A program made the position numbers and the translations under genes. Below, piece after piece: positions 24,588-33,149 of a DNA stretch of 64,000 nt. The notes under the pieces were generated by a model. That model saw only the letters and a list, made by a program, of their open reading frames with translations. It had not been told where the DNA came from and did no database searches. The stretch comes from Defluviicoccus sp046348835 (GTDB lineage Bacteria; Pseudomonadota; Alphaproteobacteria; Rhodospirillales; Defluviicoccaceae): NCBI GenBank assembly GCA_046348835.1, contig JAXMDM010000004.1:434001-498000 (forward strand), given 5' to 3'. How positions within the stretch are numbered: the first letter of the stretch is position 1; each line of letters starts with the position of its first letter.

Positions 24588-25820
24588 TTAACGCGACGCC
24601 GCCAATCCGGTGCCTCGCGGCGAACCGGCCCGGTCGGCCGTCACCGCCGCCGCCCGGGGCAGCAGAAGATAGTAGCGGCCGGTCTGTTTCATCAGGCCGG
24701 CGCGAAGCTCCGCATCCTCTCCCGCGCCCCAGAAAAGGTCGCCGCGGATCGGCCCCTTGATGGCGCCGCCCGTATCCTGCGCCACCACCAGCCGCCGGAG
24801 CGGGTGCAGGTGCGCCGGATCGGTGGTGTCGAGCCAGATGGGCACGCCGTAGGGAACGAACGAGGGATCGACGGCGAGGCTGCGACCGGGGGTGAGCGCC
24901 ACCCCTTGCGCCCCGATCGGCGCGTCGGCATCGCGGAGCCGGAAAAACACGTAGGACGGATTGAGGTTCATCACCGCCGGTGCTTCGTCCGGATGGGACT
25001 GCAGCCAGACCCGGATCGCCTGCATCGACATGTCTTCGGGCTGGATCTCGCCGCGACGGATCAGTTCGCGGCCGATCGGGAAATAGGTGTAACCGTTCTG
25101 ACCGGCGTAGCCGACCCGGTAGACCCCGCCGTCCTCCAACTGAACCAGCCCCGACCCCTGGATATGCAAGAAGAATGCGGCGATGGGGTCGTCCACCCAG
25201 AGAAGCTCAAGACCGCGCCCGGCCAGTGCGCCGTTCTCGATCTGCGCCCGGCTCGGCAGGCTCGCCGTAGAAGCGGGGGCGCGGTAGAGCGGGTAGTAAT
25301 ATCGGCCGGTCCGCCGTAGCGAGCCGGAAAGGATGGGTTCGTAATAGCCGGTAAACATCCCTTCGTCGGAGCCGGCGCTGAGGACGAGATAAGGGACGAA
25401 CCATTGTTCGAAGAAACGGCGCGCCAGACGCGGGTCGGCGCCGACATTGGCGGCGGCCCGGCACGCCGCCGACCAGTGGCCGGCGGCGCCGAATTGCCAC
25501 CCTATACCGCTGCTGCCTACCGACCGCTTGCCATTGATCTTTTCGCACGAACGGCGGAAGGCGAGGAGAGCCTCACCCTGGGAGTCGCTGGCCCAGTCGG
25601 GGATTTGCTCGAAGGCGACGGGAGCGAGGTGGAAGCCCGGCAACACCGAGGGCGGCGCACTGGGAGAAGGTGCCGGCGGCAGCCTCGGCGCCGCTCGCGA
25701 GGCCTGGTCCGATCCGCAGCCGGCGAGGACTGTAAGGATCGCAATCAGGCACGCGGCGGCGACACTTCGCCTGCCGGCAAAAAAAAGAGTCGGTCGCATG
25801 TCCATTGCGCCCGTCGCCAT
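24588..25820 (-). CDS. mltA: Membrane-bound lytic murein transglycosylase A
   Basis: About 400 residues. Lipoprotein signal ending LTVLAGC, proline/serine linker, then the MltA domain (GMFTGYYEPILSGSLRRTGRYYYPLYR) and the C-terminal 3D domain (PVPYGVPIWLDT, AQDTGGAIKGPIRGDLFWG) with its three conserved aspartates. It cleaves peptidoglycan to 1,6-anhydro-muropeptides at the outer membrane. Three ATG codons are possible (25820, 25805, 25799); the last gives the tidiest signal peptide. Confidence 0.93.
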   Translation of the reverse strand: MATGAMDMRPTLFFAGRRSVAAACLIAILTVLAGCGSDQASRAAPRLPPAPSPSAPPSVLPGFHLAPVAFEQIPDWASDSQGEALLAFRRSCEKINGKRSVGSSGIGWQFGAAGHWSAACRAAANVGADPRLARRFFEQWFVPYLVLSAGSDEGMFTGYYEPILSGSLRRTGRYYYPLYRAPASTASLPSRAQIENGALAGRGLELLWVDDPIAAFFLHIQGSGLVQLEDGGVYRVGYAGQNGYTYFPIGRELIRRGEIQPEDMSMQAIRVWLQSHPDEAPAVMNLNPSYVFFRLRDADAPIGAQGVALTPGRSLAVDPSFVPYGVPIWLDTTDPAHLHPLRRLVVAQDTGGAIKGPIRGDLFWGAGEDAELRAGLMKQTGRYYLLLPRAAAVTADRAGSPRGTGLAASR

Positions 25821-25920
25821 CGTCCCATCGCCTTCACCCAGCGTGCTTGTGACGTAATGCCACCGCGGGCGTCAATTGCCGATGGGGAGGGTGATGATCC
25901 ACGTACCCTTTTTGGCCAAC

Positions 25921-25943
25921 GGCGGGCCCGGCACGGGCCCGCC
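25921..25943. terminator. Strong GC hairpin between the Tim44-like gene and mltA
   Basis: GGCGGGCCC (25921-25929), a 5-nt loop GGCAC and GGGCCCGCC (25935-25943) form a perfect 9-bp all-GC stem just after the Tim44-like stop. There is no T-tract, so it is not a classical intrinsic terminator, but its place in a 148-bp intergenic gap suits transcript-end protection or pausing. Confidence 0.45.
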
Positions 25944-25968
25944 GGCCGAGGCCTGGGAGAATCGCCGG

Positions 25969-26655
25969 TCAGTCGGGCGCGCCAGTGGCGATCAGCGTCC
26001 AGTTGGGATTGGACGAACGGGTATCGCGGGCGAAGGTCCAGACGTCGACCACTTCGTTGACGCTGGTGGCGTCGCCTTCGATGATTGCAGCGTTGGCATC
26101 GCGCACGGCGGAAATCTGCTCGCTTACGAACTTGACCGAGACATGGGCGGTTCGCCCATGCATGTAGGCCTCGACGATCTCCGCCGATTTGATCCCGACC
26201 AGGGTCGTCTCGAGCTTCTCGCCCGCCTGCTGCCGGGCGCGGATGGTTTGAACGAAGTTGTTGTAGACGTCCTGGCTGAGCAGCGGCTGCAGGGCGCGAA
26301 CATCCTCGTGGGCGAAAGCCTGGAGGATCAGTTCGAAGGCCTTCTGGGCTCCGGCACTGAAGGTCTTTTCGTCGAAGCTAGGATCGGCGACGCGAATCTG
26401 CGTCAGGCCGGCATCCAGCGACGGCGGCAACGACAGTGGCTCATCCTCAAGGGGGGCAGCATCGGCGGGACCTTCGCGCCGCTCGGGCAGCCGGACCGGT
26501 TCTTCCCCGCGTTCGCCCCGGCCGGGGAAGGGGAGGCGGCTGTCGTCCTTACCCTGAAAGCCATCCCGGCGACCCAGTACGCTACGTAGCCTCAACACGA
26601 GGAACGCGGCGACAAGCGCGAACAGGATGATGTCGAGATAGTAGCCATCACCCAT
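25969..26655 (-). CDS. Tim44-like domain membrane protein (TimA family)
   Basis: 228 residues. One N-terminal membrane helix (LDIILFALVAAFLVLRLRSVLG), a charged proline-rich linker (35-85), then a Tim44-like domain (FSAGAQKAFELILQAFAHEDVRALQPLLSQDVYNNFVQTI). Related to mitochondrial Tim44, the matrix tether of the import motor; the bacterial member is an inner-membrane adaptor of uncertain role. It is divergent from fxsA and beside mltA, an order seen across alphaproteobacteria, with secB close by. Confidence 0.88.
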   Translation of the reverse strand: MGDGYYLDIILFALVAAFLVLRLRSVLGRRDGFQGKDDSRLPFPGRGERGEEPVRLPERREGPADAAPLEDEPLSLPPSLDAGLTQIRVADPSFDEKTFSAGAQKAFELILQAFAHEDVRALQPLLSQDVYNNFVQTIRARQQAGEKLETTLVGIKSAEIVEAYMHGRTAHVSVKFVSEQISAVRDANAAIIEGDATSVNEVVDVWTFARDTRSSNPNWTLIATGAPD

Positions 26656-26852
26656 GACGATGCATATTTTCCTTGCGCCCAGGGGCTGAAGTCATCGAAT
26701 CCATATCCTAGAAATAAGGTTACCGGCTTGTCCGTTCCAGGTCCAGCGGTGCATCCCCCTTTGCCGGGCGCCATTTGCCGAGGGCGCGCGGAAGGGGCGA
26801 GACCCGGAGCGGGACCCTGGCGGTCCGCGTCTCCGCTCACTACCTGACAACG

Positions 26853-27404
26853 ATGCTCCTCGCCTTCTGCCTCCTGTTTGTCGCCCTTCCCGTTCTGGAT
26901 GTCCTGTCGCTTATCAAGGCCGGCGACCTCTGGGGCTTCTGGCCCACCGTGGGCTTGGTCGTCGGGACCGGCATCGTCGGTACGGCAATCGTGCGCCATC
27001 AGGGGCTGAGCATTGGTCAGCAGGTGCGGCAGAGCCTGAACGCCGGCCGGCTGCCGGTCGTCGAGGCGTTCGACGGGGCGTGTGTGCTGGTGGCGGGAGG
27101 CCTGTTGCTGTTCCCGGGGCTGGCCTCTGACGTGCTGGCGGTGGCGCTGTTGCTGCCGCCGCTGCGCGCCCTGCTGCGACGGAGCATCGCCTGGCGGCTG
27201 CGGCGGAGCGGCCAGGTTGTGGTGTGGAGACACGAGTTTCCGGGACCCGCCGCCGGCGCATCCTCGCCCGGCGGACCTTCCGCGCGCCGACCGGGGGAGG
27301 TGGTGATCGAGGGCGAGTTCGAACCGGTCGAGCCGCAGCCGACGGTGGATGTGCCGGCGCGGCTGCCGATGCCGCGTTCCCTGCGTCCCGACAACGAGAA
27401 CTGA
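26853..27404 (+). CDS. fxsA: FxsA family membrane protein
   Basis: About 183 residues. Membrane segments LLAFCLLFVALPVLDVLSLI, FWPTVGLVVGTGIVGTAIVR and VLVAGGLLLFPGLASDVLAVALLLPPL match the FxsA pattern, including VRHQGL after the second helix and LLLFPG in the third. The hydrophilic C-terminus is longer than in E. coli FxsA. The open frame begins 26 codons earlier at a TTG, but only the ATG at 26853 aligns with family starts; its ribosome site is poor. Role unknown (named for F-exclusion suppression in E. coli). Confidence 0.85.
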   Translation: MLLAFCLLFVALPVLDVLSLIKAGDLWGFWPTVGLVVGTGIVGTAIVRHQGLSIGQQVRQSLNAGRLPVVEAFDGACVLVAGGLLLFPGLASDVLAVALLLPPLRALLRRSIAWRLRRSGQVVVWRHEFPGPAAGASSPGGPSARRPGEVVIEGEFEPVEPQPTVDVPARLPMPRSLRPDNEN

Positions 27405-27585
27405 GCCGCGACAAAGAGCCCTACGTCCGTTTCGGATGGGCGCGGGCGATATGCGTCGGATGAGGACCGCGGCGGTTGTCGGCGGTCGTCGATCCGTGCT
27501 AGCCAGGGCCGCCCTGCCGCCGGCCGTCCCTTCGGCCGTCCCTTGGGCGATGAAATAAAGTTGCACCAGCCAGAGGGACACCGTC

Positions 27586-28083
27586 ATGACCGATGAGCGC
27601 CAAGAGCCGGGGAAGGCGGACGGCGAGAGCACGCCGCCGTCGCCGCCCGTCGTGGTGAACGCCCAGTACGTGAAGGACCTGTCGTTCGAGGCGCCGTCGG
27701 CGCCGCAGGTATTCGGCCAGCTGCAGCGTCAGCAGCCCAACATCTCGGTCAAGGTGGATGTGCAGGCGCGGGCACTGGACGCGGCTAGCCACGTCTATGA
27801 GGTGGTGCTGCAGATCGAATCCGAGTGCAAGGCGGCGGATATGACCGCCTTCGTCATCGAGCTGGCCTACGGCGGCGTCTTCAGCCTCAACGTCCCGGAG
27901 GACAGCGTCCGCCAGGTACTGCTGATCGAATGCCCGCGCCTGCTGTTTCCGTTCGCCCGCCACGTGGTGGCGACGGCGACCCTGAACGGGGGATTCATGC
28001 CGCTGATGTTGGGCCCGATTGATTTCGCCGCCCTTTACCAGCAACAGAACGCCGAGCAGCCGGCCCCCACCGCCCTCGTGTGA
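27586..28083 (+). CDS. secB: Protein-export chaperone SecB
   Basis: 165 residues. VNAQYVKDLSFEAPSAPQVFGQLQRQQPNISVKVDVQARAL, YGGVFSLNVPEDSV, LLIECPRLLFPFARHVVATATLNGGFMPLMLGPIDF are near-diagnostic. SecB forms a tetramer that keeps preproteins unfolded and hands them to SecA. The disordered N-terminus and the tail are typical of alphaproteobacterial forms. The stop codon lies inside a perfect hairpin. Confidence 0.96.
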   Translation: MTDERQEPGKADGESTPPSPPVVVNAQYVKDLSFEAPSAPQVFGQLQRQQPNISVKVDVQARALDAASHVYEVVLQIESECKAADMTAFVIELAYGGVFSLNVPEDSVRQVLLIECPRLLFPFARHVVATATLNGGFMPLMLGPIDFAALYQQQNAEQPAPTALV

Positions 28084-28100
28084 CGGCATCGCCGTCACAC
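28078..28100 (+). terminator. Perfect hairpin overlapping the secB stop codon
   Basis: GTGTGACGGC, loop ATC, GCCGTCACAC: a 10-bp perfect stem that includes the TGA of secB. It lacks a T-run. Followed at 28139-28156 by a second inverted repeat (CCCGGAGA / TCTCCGGG). Together they occupy the gap between two convergent genes and probably act as a two-way transcription end. Confidence 0.5.
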
Positions 28101-28193
28101 CCTCGGCGGCGCCGCTGAGCCAGCGCTAAGGAGCCTCGCCCGGAGAATCTCCGGGGTGAGCGCCGCACCCTGACGAGCCCAGCCCGGCCTGCG

Positions 28194-31100
28194 TTACCCA
28201 CCCGGAACCTTCGCCGGGCTAACGGGCGCGTCGGACTTTTTCTTGCGCTGCGACCATTCCGAAAGCCGCTCCATCTCGATGAAGAAGACGGTGACGAACG
28301 GAATGGCGAGCAGCGTCGAAGCCAGCATGCCGCCGAAAACCACCGTGCCCAGCGACTGCTGGCTCGCCGCCCCGGCGCCGGTGGCGGTGACGAGCGGCAG
28401 GACGCCGAGAATGAAGGCAAACGAGGTCATGACGATGGGCCGGAACCGGCGCTGGGTCGCCTCGACGGCGGCCTCGACGATGTCCTTGCCCTCCGCGCGC
28501 AACTCTCGCGCAAACTCGACGACCAGAATGGCGTTCTTCGCCGCCAGCGCCACCATCAGCACGAGGCCGATCTGGGTGTAAAGGTCGACCGGAAAATGGC
28601 GCACCATCAGCGCGATCAGGATCCCGACCAGCGCCATCGGCACGGTCAGGATTACCGCTGCCGGATGGAACCAGTTTTCGTACTGCGCCGCCAGGACAAG
28701 AAAGACGAGGGTGACGGATAGAGCGAAGATAATATAGATCTGATTTCCGACCAGTTTTTCCTGGTAGGAGATGCTCGTCCAATCGAAGTCCATGCCACCC
28801 GGCAAGTTATTCTTCGCCACCTGCTCCATCAGGCTGAGGGCTTGGCCGGAACTGGATCCTGGGGCGGGGCCGCCGAAAACATTGGCCGCCGGATAGAGAT
28901 TGTATCGGGTAACCAGTTCGGCGCCGAGCGTCGGCGTGAGCTTTAGCAATGCCCCGAGCGGCACCACTTCTCCCTTCTTGTTGGCGACATATAGCTGGCT
29001 GATGTCGCCCAGCCGACTGCGGAAGGCGGAATCCGCCTGTACCCGGACCTGGAAGCTTTGATTAAACTTGTTGAACAGGTTGACGTACGAAGATCCGAGA
29101 TAGGTCTGCAGCGTCTGGAACACGTCGTCGAGCGGAACTCCCAGGGACAACGCCTGGGTGCGATCGATGTCGAGGAAGTATTGCGGACTGTTGGCGCTGA
29201 ACGTCGAGACGACGCCGGCGAGGTTCGATTGGCCATTCGCCGCCCTGACCAGCTCTACTGTGGCCTTCTGCAGCTCGGCCAGCCCCAGCGACTCCCGGTC
29301 CTCCACCACCATCTGGAAGCCACCCGCCTGCCCCAGGCCCGGGATCGCCGGCGGCACGAGAACGGCGATCGCCGCCTCGGGGATATCGCGGAGCTTCTGC
29401 CGCAGATCGGCGATGATCTTGTCCTGGGTCAGTCCCTTGGGACGCTTGTCCCAGTCCTCGTAGACCGGAAAGATGGACACCGCCGTCGACAGATTGGCGC
29501 TGTCGAGAATGGACAGGCCGCCGATCATCGCCCACCCGGCGATGCCGGGCGCGTCCTTGAGAACGGCGTTGACCTGATCGGTGACGCGCTTGGCGCGCGG
29601 CTGGGACGATCCCGGCGGCAGGCTGACCGAGATGATGCAGTAGCCCTGGTCCTCCGTCGGCAGGAAGCCGGTCGGTAACCGGGTAAACATGAACCCTGCG
29701 ATGCCGATGACCGCAACGTAAACAAGGACCATCAGCCGTGTATGACCGGCCATGAAGCGGACAATCTTGATGTAGCCGCCTTCGGCCGCCCCATAGGCAC
29801 GGTTGAACGCGCGGAAAAAGAGGTTCGGCTTTTTGTCTCCACGCGGCTTGAGGAAGACCGCGCTTTGCGACGGGCTGACGGTGAGCGCGATCAGGGCGCT
29901 AAATACCGCCGTCGAGGCGATGACCAGGGCGAACTGACGGAACAGATTGCCGGTAATTCCGGGCAGAAACGAGGCGGGCAGGAAGACGGCGGTCAAAACC
30001 AGCGAGACACCGACGATTGGCCCGAGCAATTCGCCCATCGCCTTGATCGTCGCCTCCCGCGGACTCATTCCCCGCTCGATGTAGTGGGAGGCATTCTCCA
30101 CCACGATGATGGCGTCGTCGACGACGATGCCGATGGCCAAGATCAACGCGAACAGCGTCATCAGGTTGATGCTGAACCCCAGCGCCGCCATGGCAATGAA
30201 TGACCCGATGATCACCACCGGGATGATGACCGCCGGCGCAATAACGGCGCGCCAGTTCTGCAGGAAGGCGATCACCACGATCATGACCAGGGCGAAGGCT
30301 TCGAAGAGGGCGTGAAGAACGGCGTTGATCGATTGCTTGATGAAGTTCGTCGGATTGTAAAGGGTGGCGTACTGCAGTCCTTCCGGGAACCGGCCGCTCA
30401 TCTTGTCCATGGCTGACTTGACGGCATCGGCCACATCCAGGGCATTGGCGCCCGGCAGGGCATAGATGCTCATGTGCGCCGCGACCTTGCCGCTCAGGCC
30501 GCCGAAGTTCGCATAGGACTGCTGACTGAGCTCGACCCGCGCCACATCCCTGACCCGAACGACCTGCGGGGACCCGTCTTGCGGATTGAACACCGTCTTG
30601 ATGATGATGTCCTCGAACTGTTGGGCATCGGAGAGCCGGCCGAGGGCATTTAGCGTGAACTGGAACAACTGGTCCGATTGGACGGGCGGGCCACCGATTT
30701 GCCCGGCGGCGACCTGGGTGTTCTGCGCCTTGATTGCATTGACGACGTCGACGGTGGTGAGGCCGAAGCTCTGCATTTGGTCGGCATTGAGCCAGACGCG
30801 CATGCTGTAGGAGCCGGCCCCGAGGACCTTGACCTGGCCGACGCCCGGCACACGGGCAATCGGGTTAACCAGATTGATCGTCGCATAGTTGGAAAGATAC
30901 GTGCCGTCGTAGCGGTTGTCGTCGCTGTAGAGGCTGACGAACAGCAGAATGTTGGTCGAGACCTTCTTGACCGTCACCCCTTGCGCCTGAACTTCCGGCG
31001 GCAACTGCGCGGTCGCACCGTTGACCGCGTTCTGCACCAGGGACAAGGACTTATCGAGATCGGTGCCCACATTGAAGGTGACCGTCAGCGTGTAGCTGCC

Positions 31101-31355
31101 GTCACTGCCGCTGGTCGACGACAGGTAGATGGAATTTTCGACGCCGTTCACCGCCTGCTCGATCGGAATTCCGATCGTGTTGGCGACGATCTCGGCGCTG
31201 CCGCCGGGGTAGCTGGTGGTGACCTGAATGGTGGGCGGCACGATCTCCGGATACTGCGCGACCGGAAGGCTGGTGTAGGCAAAGATGCCGAGGATGACGA
31301 GGACGATGGCGATGACGTTGGCGAAGATCGGGTGCTCGATGAAGAACTTCGACAT
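28194..31355 (-). CDS. RND efflux pump inner-membrane transporter (HAE1 family)
   Basis: 1053 residues, the AcrB/MexB size. It starts MSKFFIEHPIFANVIAIVLVILG. Twelve membrane segments with two large periplasmic loops; proton-relay aspartates in AIGIVVDDAIIVVENASHYIERG (TM4) and the TM10 Lys in ALAAKNAILVVEFA. It exports hydrophobic drugs and other compounds using proton motive force with an adaptor and an outer-membrane channel. The adaptor is encoded just upstream; no outer-membrane factor or local regulator is present, so TolC must come from elsewhere. Confidence 0.94.
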   Translation of the reverse strand: MSKFFIEHPIFANVIAIVLVILGIFAYTSLPVAQYPEIVPPTIQVTTSYPGGSAEIVANTIGIPIEQAVNGVENSIYLSSTSGSDGSYTLTVTFNVGTDLDKSLSLVQNAVNGATAQLPPEVQAQGVTVKKVSTNILLFVSLYSDDNRYDGTYLSNYATINLVNPIARVPGVGQVKVLGAGSYSMRVWLNADQMQSFGLTTVDVVNAIKAQNTQVAAGQIGGPPVQSDQLFQFTLNALGRLSDAQQFEDIIIKTVFNPQDGSPQVVRVRDVARVELSQQSYANFGGLSGKVAAHMSIYALPGANALDVADAVKSAMDKMSGRFPEGLQYATLYNPTNFIKQSINAVLHALFEAFALVMIVVIAFLQNWRAVIAPAVIIPVVIIGSFIAMAALGFSINLMTLFALILAIGIVVDDAIIVVENASHYIERGMSPREATIKAMGELLGPIVGVSLVLTAVFLPASFLPGITGNLFRQFALVIASTAVFSALIALTVSPSQSAVFLKPRGDKKPNLFFRAFNRAYGAAEGGYIKIVRFMAGHTRLMVLVYVAVIGIAGFMFTRLPTGFLPTEDQGYCIISVSLPPGSSQPRAKRVTDQVNAVLKDAPGIAGWAMIGGLSILDSANLSTAVSIFPVYEDWDKRPKGLTQDKIIADLRQKLRDIPEAAIAVLVPPAIPGLGQAGGFQMVVEDRESLGLAELQKATVELVRAANGQSNLAGVVSTFSANSPQYFLDIDRTQALSLGVPLDDVFQTLQTYLGSSYVNLFNKFNQSFQVRVQADSAFRSRLGDISQLYVANKKGEVVPLGALLKLTPTLGAELVTRYNLYPAANVFGGPAPGSSSGQALSLMEQVAKNNLPGGMDFDWTSISYQEKLVGNQIYIIFALSVTLVFLVLAAQYENWFHPAAVILTVPMALVGILIALMVRHFPVDLYTQIGLVLMVALAAKNAILVVEFARELRAEGKDIVEAAVEATQRRFRPIVMTSFAFILGVLPLVTATGAGAASQQSLGTVVFGGMLASTLLAIPFVTVFFIEMERLSEWSQRKKKSDAPVSPAKVPGG

Positions 31356-31372
31356 GATACCCCGTTCCGTCC

Positions 31373-32641
31373 TCAGCCGGCCCTGGACGCGGGCGGGGGG
31401 CTTGCCGGGGATGACCCCGGCGCCGATCCGGCCGCCCATTCCGGGGCGACTTCATGGCCGGGAATGGCGCGCAAAAGCCCTTCGACGATCAACCGCTCAT
31501 CGCCCTTCAGCCCCGAGGTGATCACCCGCTTTTCGCCCACCTGTTCGCCGGTCTCGACCGCCTGTCGCTCGACGATGTTCTTGTCGTTCAACGTCAGGAC
31601 ATAGTTCCCCTGCTGATCGAAGCCGACCGCCTGCGCCGGCACCAGCACGGCGTTGTGGACCTGGGTGTAGGGAGCCTGCACCCGGGCGAACAGTCCAGGG
31701 ATGATCTGCCCGTCGGGATTAGGAAAGATCCCGCGCAACTGCAGCGTTCCGGTCTGCGGATTGACCGTGATCGCGGCGAAGTCGAGGGTTCCCCTGTACC
31801 GATAGCCGGGCTGGGACGACAGTCCCATGTACAGCACCTGGTCCTTTCTCCGCGCCACCGCCTGCTCGCTCTCGCCCTGCTGCATGACCCGCAGCAGATC
31901 CCGCTCATTGATGGTGAAATAGACGTAGATGGGATCGATGCGGTTGATCTCGGCGAGAACCGTTTCTTCACCGGAGCCAACCAGGTTACCGGCGTCGACC
32001 AGGTGACGTCCCATGCGGCCGTCGAACGGCGCCGTCACCTTGGTGTAGCTCAGCTTGAGATCGGCATTCTCCAGATTGGCTTGTGCCGCTTCCAGCGCCG
32101 CCCGGGCCCCATCGCGCTCGAATCGCCATTGGTCGACCATGGTCGCCGGTGCCGCCTTCTGCTGGAACAATGCATCATAGCGCCTGTATTCGATCTCCGC
32201 ATGTTCAAGCTTTGCCTTTACCGCATCGATAGTGCTTTGGGCCTCTAAGACATTGGCTTTGTACTGGTCTTGCTGAATCGTGAATAAAAGATCGTCCTTC
32301 TTGACCCGCTGACCATCCGCGAAGTGAATCTTCTGCAGATATCCTTCAACCCGTGCGACCAGCTTCACCGTTTCGATGGCGGCCGTATTGCCGGTGAATT
32401 CGAGATTCTCCTCGATGGTTTCGATGGTCGGGGTCGTCACGATCACCTTCAAGGGAGGGGGCGCCACGTAGGTGTTTTCGTGTTCATCGCAGCTGGCAAC
32501 AACCAGTGCCGCCCCGAGGATTGCCCCGGTGCCGAATGCCGGCCTCAACACCAGACGCCAAGGGATGTGGGTCAAGCCGCGCCCCGCCCGGAACCGGTCT
32601 CCGAATTCTGACCGAGCACAGACCTGTAAGAAAACACGCAT
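31373..32641 (-). CDS. RND efflux periplasmic adaptor (membrane fusion protein)
   Basis: About 422 residues. Lipoprotein-type signal (AILGAALVVASC), then the MFP plan: beta-barrel start VIVTTPTIETIEENLEFTGNTAA, lipoyl halves (ARVEGYLQKIHFADGQRVKKDDLLFTI and KLSYTKVTAPFDGRMGRHLVDAGNLVG) flanking a helical hairpin (75-150), and a C-terminal barrel. 17 nt separate it from the transporter gene. The ATG at 32641 leaves about 25 residues before the signal sequence; a TTG near LTHIPWRLVL may be the real start. Upstream extension to 32770 looks non-coding. Confidence 0.9.
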   Translation of the reverse strand: MRVFLQVCARSEFGDRFRAGRGLTHIPWRLVLRPAFGTGAILGAALVVASCDEHENTYVAPPPLKVIVTTPTIETIEENLEFTGNTAAIETVKLVARVEGYLQKIHFADGQRVKKDDLLFTIQQDQYKANVLEAQSTIDAVKAKLEHAEIEYRRYDALFQQKAAPATMVDQWRFERDGARAALEAAQANLENADLKLSYTKVTAPFDGRMGRHLVDAGNLVGSGEETVLAEINRIDPIYVYFTINERDLLRVMQQGESEQAVARRKDQVLYMGLSSQPGYRYRGTLDFAAITVNPQTGTLQLRGIFPNPDGQIIPGLFARVQAPYTQVHNAVLVPAQAVGFDQQGNYVLTLNDKNIVERQAVETGEQVGEKRVITSGLKGDERLIVEGLLRAIPGHEVAPEWAAGSAPGSSPASPPPASRAG

Positions 32642-32956
32642 GGTTGTCTTAGCCCTCGATTGCGGTGCCAGACGCGGTGCATATGTCGCGGGCAGACAAC
32701 CGTCCATTCTTGGGCGGACCGTCGTCGGCCGATCGAAAATGCTACCCCGATTCGCCGGAACGACGACCAACGGATCGCCGGCGAGTTTGCCTTACGGGCA
32801 CGACACCTTACAAGGGCTAGCGCGAAAGGAGGCCGGGTGGATGCCCGAAAAAGGACAGGACGGCGGGCGTCAACCCGGGCAGGCGGCCTTCGGTACCGGC
32901 GCGGGCGGCACCCTATCACGAGCCCAGGCCGGGCCCGATTAATTCATTTATTGTGC
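32642..32956. other. Upstream region of the efflux operon, to the island edge
   Basis: About 315 bp with no supported gene. No TetR/LysR-type regulator is encoded here, though such pumps often have one. If one was present it could have been displaced by the integrated element starting at 32957. No clear promoter pair seen. Confidence 0.4.
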
Positions 32957-33000
32957 TGGCGTCCCCTAGGGGATTCGAACCCCTGTTGCCGCCGTGAGAG
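32957..33000. repeat. attL: 44-bp copy of the tRNA-Glu 3' end
   Basis: Identical over 44 bp to 47718-47761. It holds the T-arm, acceptor strand and CCA of tRNA-Glu (as complement) but no D-arm or 5' half, so it is not a functional tRNA. After GTGAGAG the sequence diverges into island DNA. With the integrase starting 150 bp further in, it marks one end of an integrated element of about 14.8 kb. Confidence 0.93.
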
Positions 33001-33097
33001 AGTTGCAAATAGACCTTTGGCGGACATTGGCGAACAGTGTAACAGATTGATTTTCATCACTCACGCTCGCCATCGTTCGCTTGAGTTCATCCGTGGT

Positions 33098-33117
33098 TTA
33101 CAGTAAGTTTGCAGTAA
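33098..33117 (+). repeat. Tandem 10-bp integrase arm-site candidates (left)
   Basis: TTTACAGTAA (33098) and TTTGCAGTAA (33108) lie directly end to end between attL and the integrase gene. The second 10-mer also occurs at 47651-47660 inside the right end. Repeats of this kind at both ends suit integrase arm-type binding sites. Confidence 0.45.
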
Positions 33118-33149
33118 GTTGGGTTGCAGCCTTGCTGTGGGACCGGTAG

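Noticed and set aside
32957..33000. A second tRNA-Glu gene at the left end
   Set aside because: Only the 3' half is present; after the anticodon-loop sequence it changes to island DNA, so D-arm and 5' acceptor strand are missing. It is an attachment-site duplicate.
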